A stretch of 64,000 bases of DNA from Trebonia sp964581815 (lineage in GTDB: Bacteria; Actinomycetota; Actinomycetes; Streptosporangiales; Streptosporangiaceae), in assembly GCA_964581815.1 (NCBI GenBank), contig CAZORE010000001.1, positions 1 through 64,000 of the forward strand, read 5' to 3'. A program made the position numbers and the translations under genes. The notes under the pieces are model-generated. The model worked only from the letters and a program-made list of their open reading frames with translations, was not told the origin of the DNA and ran no database searches. This document shows positions 57,518-64,000 of this stretch, one piece after another (the first letter of the stretch is position 1; every line of letters begins with the position of its first letter).

Positions 57518-58393
57518 GTGAGCAAGCGCTTCGGTGACACCACGACGCTCGGCGAGCGACTGCGAAGGGAAGCCGCGTACGTCACCGACGACCTGACCGC
57601 CGACGCGCTGTTCCTCGCCGACGGCCTGGACAAGCCGCTGCTCGTGGAAGGGCCGGCCGGGGTCGGCAAGACCGAGCTGGCGAAGGCCGCCGCGGCGCTG
57701 ACCGGAGCCCGGCTGCTGCGGCTGCAGTGCTATGAGGGCCTGGACGAGGCCAAGGCGCTTTACGAATGGAACTACAAGAAGCAGCTCCTGCGGATACAGG
57801 CGGACGACGGGCATTCCTGGGACGAGACCGAGGCGAACATCTTCACCGAGGACTTCCTGCTCGAGCGGCCGCTGCTCGCCGCGATCCGGTCCGCGGACCC
57901 GGTGGTCCTGCTCATCGACGAGGTGGACCGGGTCGAGGTGGAGACCGAGGCCCTCCTGCTTGAGGTGCTGTCGGACTTCCAGGTGTCCATCCCCGAGCTC
58001 GGCACGGTGACCGCCCGCCAGGTGCCGCTCGTCATCCTCACGTCCAACGCGACCAGGGAGCTGTCCGAGGCACTCAAGCGCCGCTGCCTGTACCTGCACC
58101 TGGACTATCCCGACGCCGAACGGGAGCGGCAGATCATCGAGCTGCGCGTGCCTGACATCAGGCCGGCCCTCGCCGCGCAGGCCGCCCGCGTCGTGCACGC
58201 GATGCGCGGCCTTGACCTGCGCAAGCCGCCGAGCATCGCGGAGACCGTCGACTGGGCCCGCAGCCTCGTCATGCTCGGGGTGACCGAACTCGACTCCCCG
58301 GTCATCACCCGCACCCTCCCCGTGCTGCTCAAGAACCAGCCCGACCAGGAGCGCGCGGCCACCGAACTCGACCTGACCAGCGTGGTGCCCTAG
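57518..58393 (+). CDS. MoxR-family AAA ATPase (CoxD/NorQ-like)
   Basis: A 291-residue AAA+ ATPase. Walker A is VEGPAGVGKTELAK with Lys51, Walker B is VVLLIDEVDRVE near residue 130, sensor 1 is VILTSNATRELSEALKRR with the Arg finger, and a C-terminal lid carries KPPSIAETVDWAR. The gene is only nine bp downstream of the dioxygenase large subunit. Such ATPases work with CoxE-type VWA proteins to insert metals or reactivate enzymes, and a VWA gene lies at 53428-54873. It may therefore keep the oxygen-sensitive Fe(II) dioxygenase active. The start is the GTG at 57518. Confidence 0.9.
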   Translation: MSKRFGDTTTLGERLRREAAYVTDDLTADALFLADGLDKPLLVEGPAGVGKTELAKAAAALTGARLLRLQCYEGLDEAKALYEWNYKKQLLRIQADDGHSWDETEANIFTEDFLLERPLLAAIRSADPVVLLIDEVDRVEVETEALLLEVLSDFQVSIPELGTVTARQVPLVILTSNATRELSEALKRRCLYLHLDYPDAERERQIIELRVPDIRPALAAQAARVVHAMRGLDLRKPPSIAETVDWARSLVMLGVTELDSPVITRTLPVLLKNQPDQERAATELDLTSVVP

Positions 58394-58465
58394 GGCACCC
58401 GTATCCCGAGTAACAACCCCCCACAGCCGCAACGGAGCGGCCGTTATCAATATCTGGAGGCCCTA

Positions 58466-59836
58466 GTGAGCGACACCGAAGTTCCCTCTCCGCTTCCTCA
58501 CATGCCGCTTGGCCGGCGGCGCTTCCTTCAGCTCACCGGGCTCACCGGGGCCGCCGCGGCCGCGACCCCGCTGCTCGCGGCCTGCGGCGGCGTCCAGGGA
58601 GCCAGCTCATCGTCCGGCGGCGGCAGCTCGGCCGGCGGCACGATCAAGATCGGCTACGTCACCCCCGAGACCGGGTCGCTGGCGCTGTTCGGCCAGGCCG
58701 ACTCGTTCGTGATCGGCACGATGAACTCGTACTTCGCGAAGAACGGCATCACCGTCGCGGGCAAGAAGTACGGCGTGGATATCGTCCGCAAGGACAGCCA
58801 GTCGACGGACGCCCAGGCCGCCGCGGTCGCGAACCAGCTGATACTCAACGACAAGGTGAACCTCATCCTGGTCGCCGGCACCCCGGACACGACCAACCCG
58901 GTGGCCGACGCATGCGAGGCCAACGGCGTGCCGTGCGTCTCATCGGTCGCCCCGTGGCAGTCGTACTTCATCGGCCGGGGCGGCAAGCCCGGCGCCACCC
59001 GGGCCACCTCATCCAGCTTCAAGTGGACGTACCACTTCTTCTGGGGACTGGAAGACCTGGAGGCCGTCTACCTCGCCGAGTGGGCCGCGATCCCCACCAA
59101 CAAGGTCATCGGCGGCCTGTGGCCGAACGACTCCGACGGCGACGCGTTCGCCGCCAAGGCGACCGGCATTCCGGCCGCCGTCGACCCGAAGGGCTACACG
59201 GTCGTCGACCCGGGGCGCTACCCGGACGGCACCACGGACTTCTCCGCGCAGATCACCGACTTCAAGTCGCACGACTGCCAGATCTTCGCGGGCGTGCCCA
59301 TCCCGCCGGACTTCACCACGTTCTGGAAGCAGGCCGCACAGCAGGGCTACAAGCCCAAGATCGCCAACGTCGCCAAGGCGCTGCTGTTCCCCGCCTCGGT
59401 CAACGCGCTCGGTGACCTCGGGCAGAACCTGTCCACCGAGTGCTGGTGGTCGCCGAGCCACCCCTTCACAAGCTCACTGACCGGCCAGACGACCAAGCAG
59501 GTCGTCGACCAGTTCGAGAGCAGCACCAAGCAGCAGTGGACCCAGCCGATCGGCTTCGCGCACGCGCTGTTCGAGGTCGCGAACGCCGCGCTGAAGGCGA
59601 GCACGTCCCTCACGGCCGCGGACATCGCCGCCGCCCTGTCCACGCTGAAGGTCAGCACGATCGCCGGCCCGCTCGACTGGACGAGCGGCCCGGTGCCGAA
59701 CGTTTCCAAGACGCCCCTTACCGGCGCACAATGGCGGCAAACGCCGGGCGGGCCCTACCAGTACGACCTCACCATCGTGGTCAATCCCGGTCACCCCGAC
59801 ATCCCGACCGGCGGTACGCCAGAGGCCCTGACCTGA
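58466..59836 (+). CDS. ABC transporter substrate-binding lipoprotein (branched-chain amino acid / aromatic type)
   Basis: A 456-residue periplasmic-binding-like protein. The N-terminal GRRRFLQLTG twin-arginine signal precedes a hydrophobic stretch and the lipobox LLAAC at about residue 39. The mature part has the Peripla_BP_6 pattern: IKIGYVTPETGSLALFGQAD, VNLILVAGTPDTTNPVADAC, the Ser/Thr-rich ligand loop and a C-terminal NPGHPDIPTGG. Members bind amino acids, aromatic acids or amides. The start is the GTG at 58466, with GGAGG five bases upstream. It follows the hydroquinone dioxygenase operon and starts the transporter set; an aromatic substrate is inferred. Confidence 0.87.
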   Translation: MSDTEVPSPLPHMPLGRRRFLQLTGLTGAAAAATPLLAACGGVQGASSSSGGGSSAGGTIKIGYVTPETGSLALFGQADSFVIGTMNSYFAKNGITVAGKKYGVDIVRKDSQSTDAQAAAVANQLILNDKVNLILVAGTPDTTNPVADACEANGVPCVSSVAPWQSYFIGRGGKPGATRATSSSFKWTYHFFWGLEDLEAVYLAEWAAIPTNKVIGGLWPNDSDGDAFAAKATGIPAAVDPKGYTVVDPGRYPDGTTDFSAQITDFKSHDCQIFAGVPIPPDFTTFWKQAAQQGYKPKIANVAKALLFPASVNALGDLGQNLSTECWWSPSHPFTSSLTGQTTKQVVDQFESSTKQQWTQPIGFAHALFEVANAALKASTSLTAADIAAALSTLKVSTIAGPLDWTSGPVPNVSKTPLTGAQWRQTPGGPYQYDLTIVVNPGHPDIPTGGTPEALT

Positions 59837-59870
59837 CCCCGGTACCGCCAGAGCAACCCTGGAAGACACC

Positions 59871-60644
59871 ATGACCGCCCTGCTCGCCCTTGACGGGCTG
59901 CACAAGCGCTTCGGCGGCGTGACGGTCATCGACGGGCTGAGCACCGAACTCCACGAGGGGGAGGTGCTCGGCATCGTCGGGCCGAACGGCGCCGGCAAGA
60001 CCACCCTGTTCAACCTCATCTCCGGCGAGCTCGCTCCGGATGCCGGCACGGTCACCTTCGACGGCCGGGACATCACCGCGGCCCGCGTGTCCACCCGGTG
60101 CCGGGCCGGCATCGGACGGACGCATCAGATGCCGCTGCCGTTCTCGGGCATGACGGTCTTCGAGAACGTCCTGGTGGGCGCGGCGCACGGCGCGGGGCGA
60201 CGCAAGCGCGCCGCCTACGGCGCCTGCGAGCGGGTACTCGCGCTCACCGGCCTGGCCGGCCGGGCCAACACCGCCGCGGGAAACCTCGGCCTGCTCGACC
60301 GCAAGCGGCTGGAGATGGCCCGCGCGCTGGCGACGGAACCGCGGCTGCTGCTGCTCGACGAGGTCGCGGGCGGGCTCACCGACCCCGAGGTAGCCGAGCT
60401 GGTCGCTACCGTGCGAGCGGTACACAACGAGGGCGTGGCGATCATCTGGATCGAGCACATCGTGCACGCGCTCACCTCCGTGGTCGGCCGCCTGCTGTGC
60501 ATCGCCGCGGGCCGCGTGCTCGCTGACGGCGACCCCGTGGCGGTCATGGCGAGCCCGCAGGTGCGCCAGGTCTACCTCGGCAACATCGACCTGCCCCCCG
60601 GCCCGGGCAATGCCAGCGGCGGTGCCGGCGAGGACACGCCATGA
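59871..60644 (+). CDS. ABC transporter ATP-binding protein (LivG type)
   Basis: A 257-residue ATPase of branched-chain amino acid-type importers: Walker A GPNGAGKTT near residue 40, the family loop GRTHQMPLPFSGMTVFENVLVGA, signature LGLLDRKRLEMARAL, and Walker B LLLLDEVAGGLTD. The usual LSGGQ is replaced by LLDRKRL, as in many LivG proteins. ATG 59871 has only a weak site upstream. It overlaps LivF by four bases and is 34 bp after the binding-protein gene. It powers import with the permease encoded at 61339. Confidence 0.92.
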   Translation: MTALLALDGLHKRFGGVTVIDGLSTELHEGEVLGIVGPNGAGKTTLFNLISGELAPDAGTVTFDGRDITAARVSTRCRAGIGRTHQMPLPFSGMTVFENVLVGAAHGAGRRKRAAYGACERVLALTGLAGRANTAAGNLGLLDRKRLEMARALATEPRLLLLDEVAGGLTDPEVAELVATVRAVHNEGVAIIWIEHIVHALTSVVGRLLCIAAGRVLADGDPVAVMASPQVRQVYLGNIDLPPGPGNASGGAGEDTP

Positions 60645-61342
60645 TCCTTTCCGTCGAGGAGGCGAGCGCGCACTACGGCAAGTTCCAGGCGCTGTTCGGC
60701 ATCGACCTGCGCGTTCCCGAGGGACAGACGGTGGCCGTCATCGGCGCCAACGGCGCCGGCAAGTCGACGCTGCTGAACATGATCGCCGGCCTGGTCAGCC
60801 CGAGCGACGGACGAGTCGTCTTCGAAGGCGCGGACCTGCGCGGCGTGCCCGCGTACGAGCGGCCCGCGCTCGGCATCGCCATGGTGCCCGAGGGCAGGAA
60901 GCTGTTCCCGAGCCTGACTGTCAGGGAGAACCTGCAGATCGGCGGCTACAAGGCCCGGCCGGGACCATGGAATCTCGACGCGGTCTACGAGCTGTTCCCC
61001 AACATCGCCCGTCACCAGGACCGGAAGTCCGGCAGCCTGTCTGGCGGCGAGGCCCAGGCGGTGGCGATCGGCCGGGCCCTGATGAGCAACCCGCGACTGC
61101 TGCTGCTCGACGAGGTCTCGCTCGGCCTCGCCCCCGTTGTCGTCAAGGCCCTGTACGCCGCGCTCGCCGACATCAAGGCGGGCGGCGTGACCGTACTGCT
61201 CGTTGAGCAGGACGTCAGCCAGGCGCTCGCCGTCGCCGACCATGTCTACTGCCTGCTCGAAGGGCGCGCCGTCCTTGACGGCGCCGCGGCCGGGCTCAGC
61301 ATGGACCAGGTCACCTACGCATATTTCGGAGCGACGCGATGA
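60641..61342 (+). CDS. ABC transporter ATP-binding protein (LivF type)
   Basis: A 233-residue ATPase with Walker A GANGAGKST near residue 38, the LivF-typical GIAMVPEGRKLFPSLTVRENL segment, signature SGSLSGGEAQAVAIGRAL and Walker B LLLLDEVSLGLAP. ATG 60641 overlaps the LivG-type stop (ATGA), and the 3' end overlaps the permease start (ATGA), so the three are translated as a unit. It forms the heterodimeric motor of the importer. Confidence 0.92.
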   Translation: MILSVEEASAHYGKFQALFGIDLRVPEGQTVAVIGANGAGKSTLLNMIAGLVSPSDGRVVFEGADLRGVPAYERPALGIAMVPEGRKLFPSLTVRENLQIGGYKARPGPWNLDAVYELFPNIARHQDRKSGSLSGGEAQAVAIGRALMSNPRLLLLDEVSLGLAPVVVKALYAALADIKAGGVTVLLVEQDVSQALAVADHVYCLLEGRAVLDGAAAGLSMDQVTYAYFGATR

Positions 61343-63405
61343 CCTGGGTGCACACGATCGTGCAGGGCATCTTGCTCGGCGGTTACTTCGCGCTGTTCGC
61401 GACCGGCCTGTCGCTGATGTTCGGCGTGATGCGCCTGGTCAACCTCGCGCACGGCAGCCTCGCCCTGGTCGCCGCCTTCTGCGCGGTGGCGCTCGTGAAC
61501 GCCACCGGCATGAGCGCCTGGCTGACGCTGCTCATCGTGGTCCCCGCCGCGGCGGTCGTCGGCTACGTCCTGCAGCGCTGGCTGCTGAACGCCACGGTCG
61601 GGCGCGCCGAGGTGACGTCGGTCCTGGTGACGTTCGGGCTCGCGGTCATCATCTCGAACGTCCTGCTGCAGGTCTTCTCCGCGAACTCCCAGGGCCTGCA
61701 GGCAGGCTCGATCGGTACCGCGTCGGTCCACCTGTTCAGCAGCCTTTACGTCGGCTGGTTCGACGTGGTCACCTTCCTCGTCGCCGTCGCGGTCCTGAGC
61801 GGACTGCAGTTCATGATGTCTCGCACCACGACGGGACGGCTGATGCGGGCCAGCTCCGATGACCCGCGCACCGCCCTGCTGATGGGCGTGAACACCAAGC
61901 GGGTGTACGCCACCGCGACCGCGATCGCGGTCGCGACCGTCGCGCTCGCCGGGATCTTCTTCGGCATGCACACGCAGTTCTCCCCGACCTCCGGGAACGA
62001 CTACCTCCTCTTCGGCTTCGAGACGGTCGTGATCGGCGGACTCGGCTCGATCTGGGGCACGCTGGCCGGCGGCATCGTGCTCGGCCTGGCGCAGACGATC
62101 GGCGCGCAGATCAACCCGGCCGACGGCGTCCTGGCCGGGCACCTCGTCTTCCTGGTGGTGCTGGTCCTCCGGCCCGAGGGCCTGTTCTCCCGGGGCGGCG
62201 CCGTAACGGCGTCCGGCCTGCTGCGCGCTGTGCGCGGCATTCCGCGCACTCTCGGCGGCTTCTCCCACGGCCTGTCCGCGGGCGCGCGATCCGCCCGGGC
62301 TAGTGCCGGCCGCGCTAGTGCCGCCCGCCTCCAGGCCCACCCCGGGGATGACGGCCCCGTCGTCCGGGTCCGCCGCCGTGGCCGTGGCTCGCTGCCCGGC
62401 GGCGTCGGCCTGCTGGCCGTCGTGGCGGTCCTGGCCGTGCTGCCCTACGGCGCGGGCCCGGGCGTCATCTTCAATCTCGTCAGCATGTTCGTCCTGATCA
62501 TGCTCGCCAGCATGTGGAACCTGCTGGCGGGCTACGGCGGCATGATGTCCATCGGGCTGCAGGCGTTCTACGGCCTTGGCGGCTACACGCTGCTGTTCCT
62601 GACCGACCATGGCGTCAACGTGTGGACAGGGATACCGCTCGCCGCGCTGATCACCGGCGTGATCGCGGTGCCGGTCTCCTTCCTCGCCTTCCGGCTGCGC
62701 GGCGGCTACTTCGCGATCGGCACCTGGGTGATCGCCCAGGCGATCTACCTGATCGTCTCCCAGGACGGCGGCCTCGGCGGCGGCTCCGGCGCCTCGCTGA
62801 CCACGCTGTCGGGCTACGACCCGGCCCAGCGGCAGGCGGATACCTACTGGGTGGCGCTGGCGATCGTCGTGCTCGCCATCGGCGGCGTCTTCGCGCTGCT
62901 GCGCAGCCGCCTCGGGCTTGGCCTGACCGCCATCAGGGACAGCGAGAGCGCGGCCGGCAGCCTCGGCGTGCGGGTCGGGTTCGCCAAGCGGGTTGCCTTC
63001 CTGATCGCCGCGCTCGGCTGCGGCGCGGCCGGCGCGCTCACCCTCGCCAACACGCTGTCGATCGCACCCGGCTCGGCCTTCGACGTCACGCTGACCGCCT
63101 ACATGATCTTCTGCGTGCTCATTGGCGGCCTCGGCACGATCGAGGGACCGATCATCGGCGCGGTGATCTTCTTCGAGATCCAGTACCACTACTCCGCCAA
63201 CGGCGTCTGGTACCTGGTGGCGCTCGGCGCGCTGGCCATCGTCATGGCGATCCGCCTGCCGCAGGGCATCTGGGGCCTGGTCACCGCGCGCACCCGGATC
63301 AGCCTCTTCCCCGTCGGCTACCAGCTGACCACGCCGAACCAGGAAACGCGGCGGAGCGAGCCGGCGAAGGAGCCAGCCGCCTCCGTTCGGGAAAACCCTC
63401 ACTAA
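61339..63405 (+). CDS. Fused ABC permease (LivH-LivM)
   Basis: A 688-residue protein joining two permeases normally made separately. Residues about 1-295 are LivH-like (QGILLGGYFALFATGLSLMFGVMRLVNLAHG, FGFETVVIGGLGSIWGTLAGG, LRPEGLF). A basic Ala/Arg/Gly linker covers about 300-355. Residues about 356-688 are LivM-like (MLASMWNLLAGYGGMMSIGLQAFYGLGGY, RDSESAAGSLGV and FCVLIGGLGTIEGPIIGAVI). Such fusions occur in several actinobacterial importers. ATG 61339 overlaps the LivF-type stop. The long C-terminal tail is hydrophilic. It completes the importer next to the hydroquinone dioxygenase. Confidence 0.92.
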   Translation: MTWVHTIVQGILLGGYFALFATGLSLMFGVMRLVNLAHGSLALVAAFCAVALVNATGMSAWLTLLIVVPAAAVVGYVLQRWLLNATVGRAEVTSVLVTFGLAVIISNVLLQVFSANSQGLQAGSIGTASVHLFSSLYVGWFDVVTFLVAVAVLSGLQFMMSRTTTGRLMRASSDDPRTALLMGVNTKRVYATATAIAVATVALAGIFFGMHTQFSPTSGNDYLLFGFETVVIGGLGSIWGTLAGGIVLGLAQTIGAQINPADGVLAGHLVFLVVLVLRPEGLFSRGGAVTASGLLRAVRGIPRTLGGFSHGLSAGARSARASAGRASAARLQAHPGDDGPVVRVRRRGRGSLPGGVGLLAVVAVLAVLPYGAGPGVIFNLVSMFVLIMLASMWNLLAGYGGMMSIGLQAFYGLGGYTLLFLTDHGVNVWTGIPLAALITGVIAVPVSFLAFRLRGGYFAIGTWVIAQAIYLIVSQDGGLGGGSGASLTTLSGYDPAQRQADTYWVALAIVVLAIGGVFALLRSRLGLGLTAIRDSESAAGSLGVRVGFAKRVAFLIAALGCGAAGALTLANTLSIAPGSAFDVTLTAYMIFCVLIGGLGTIEGPIIGAVIFFEIQYHYSANGVWYLVALGALAIVMAIRLPQGIWGLVTARTRISLFPVGYQLTTPNQETRRSEPAKEPAASVRENPH

Positions 63406-63471
63406 CTCACGGCCTCTCGGCCCTGTGTCAGCTAGCCCGGTGCCGTCAACCCGCCGTGCCCAACCCGTGGC

Positions 63472-64000
63472 CTACCCGCCGCGGCGCACCGCGGCCGGGG
63501 TGACGCCTGACTGGGCCCGCAGCACCCGGGTCAGGTGCTCCTGGTGAGAGAACCCGCACCGGGCGGCCACCTCGGGTATCGGCATGGCGGTTGACCGCAG
63601 CAGCCGGTAGGCGGTCTCCGCCCGCAGCCGCATCAGGAACCGGTGCGGCGTCTCCCCGGTGCTCGCCTTGAACTGCCGGCTGAACTGGCTGACCGACAGC
63701 GACACGGCGGCGGCCAGGTCCACCAGCGGGACGGGCTCGGCCAGGCGCGCCTCCATCAGCTCGCGCGCGGCCGTGAGCTGGCGCGGGGTCAGGCCCGGCC
63801 GGTCGTCCGGCCAGGCGCAGGCCGGCCGCACCGAGTGGTAGCGCGCGAGCTGGGCCGCGAGCAGCACGGACAGGTGATCGACGTAGGTCCGGGCCGTCGG
63901 CTCCCAGGTCCGCAGCACGCCGTCGAGGCCGAGGACGATCTGCTCGATGAGGGGATCGGACCGCCCGAGTTCCTCCGCGAGCTCCACCCGGCCCGTGCCG
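63472..64000 (-). CDS. AraC-family transcriptional regulator (partial, N-terminus outside window)
   Basis: Only the C-terminal 175 or so residues are in the window; the frame stays open to the right edge. Two helix-turn-helix units are clear: LVDLAAAVSLSVSQFSRQFKASTG and IPEVAARCGFSHQEHLTRVLRAQSGVTP, with ELMEARLAEP before them, as in standard AraC/XylS DNA-binding domains. The TAG stop is at 63474-63472. It converges on the importer operon across 66 bp and is the only regulator near the hydroquinone dioxygenase genes, so it is the first candidate activator of that operon. Confidence 0.85.
   Translation of the reverse strand, partial: GTGRVELAEELGRSDPLIEQIVLGLDGVLRTWEPTARTYVDHLSVLLAAQLARYHSVRPACAWPDDRPGLTPRQLTAARELMEARLAEPVPLVDLAAAVSLSVSQFSRQFKASTGETPHRFLMRLRAETAYRLLRSTAMPIPEVAARCGFSHQEHLTRVLRAQSGVTPAAVRRGG

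Noticed and set aside
61315..63402. A 695-codon minus-strand open frame
   Set aside because: It is antisense to the fused LivH-LivM permease and has only Arg/Asp/Gly-rich low-complexity sequence.
1..64000. CRISPR arrays, rRNA, tRNA, insertion sequences or prophage genes
   Set aside because: No regularly spaced direct repeats, transposase, integrase or phage structural motifs, and no recognisable RNA genes were seen on either strand.

Overview
The window is chromosomal DNA of a very GC-rich, filamentous-type soil actinobacterium. GTG and TTG starts, four-base ATGA/GTGA gene overlaps, a DUF222-HNH protein, a LysM/transglycosylase secreted protein, R2lox and numerous CoA-thioester enzymes all fit this. 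The exact family cannot be fixed from the sequence alone. It is a draft assembly with three 100-N gaps (4096-4195, 21891-21990, 50059-50158). The first two gaps are flanked by exact 55-bp duplicates and look like scaffolding artefacts. The third falls in a real 273-bp tandem repeat inside a cellulase gene. No rRNA, tRNA, CRISPR array, insertion sequence or prophage was recognised.

Left part (1-16552): a truncated membrane acyltransferase; a minus-strand meta-cleavage operon (LigA-like and LigB-like extradiol dioxygenase subunits, FAH-family hydrolase, SnoaL-like protein, alpha/beta hydrolase); an R2lox gene; a crotonase; a PIN toxin/ribbon-helix-helix antitoxin pair; a DUF222-HNH protein; a RibD/DHFR-like reductase; then paaZ divergent from a PaaG-like crotonase, a CoA-transferase and two acyl-CoA dehydrogenases.

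Middle (16800-46542): a LysM/transglycosylase protein; a minus-strand operon of split transketolase halves, a 6-oxocamphor-hydrolase-like crotonase and its GntR regulator; an SDR/VOC/SnoaL/acyl-CoA-synthetase cluster next to a tandem HxlR regulator; a four-helix membrane receptor-like protein; an ABC exporter (ATPase and two permeases, one carrying an extracellular beta-sandwich) divergent from a histidine kinase/response regulator pair; a small ArsR/membrane/sensor cassette and an MMPL transporter; an NCS1 permease/amidohydrolase operon divergent from a racemase-family enzyme and GntR regulator; a DUF1295 protein, an SDR, a thiolase and a carotenoid-oxygenase-family dioxygenase.

Right part (46543-64000): a large secreted GH48 cellulase with Ig-like repeats and a CBM2; a lipoprotein; a VOC protein and a TetR regulator; a deleted LacI remnant; a CoxE-type VWA protein divergent from a luciferase-like protein; a two-subunit hydroquinone 1,2-dioxygenase (PnpC/PnpD type) with a MoxR ATPase and a branched-chain-amino-acid-type ABC transporter; and a truncated AraC regulator.

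The theme is catabolism of lignocellulose-derived material. There are several ring- or C-C-cleaving routes (LigAB type, PnpCD type, PaaZ, a beta-diketone-hydrolase-like crotonase, a carotenoid/lignostilbene-type dioxygenase), CoA-ester beta-oxidation enzymes, importers and a cellulase, each with a local regulator. Several regulators can be matched to palindromes in nearby promoters.
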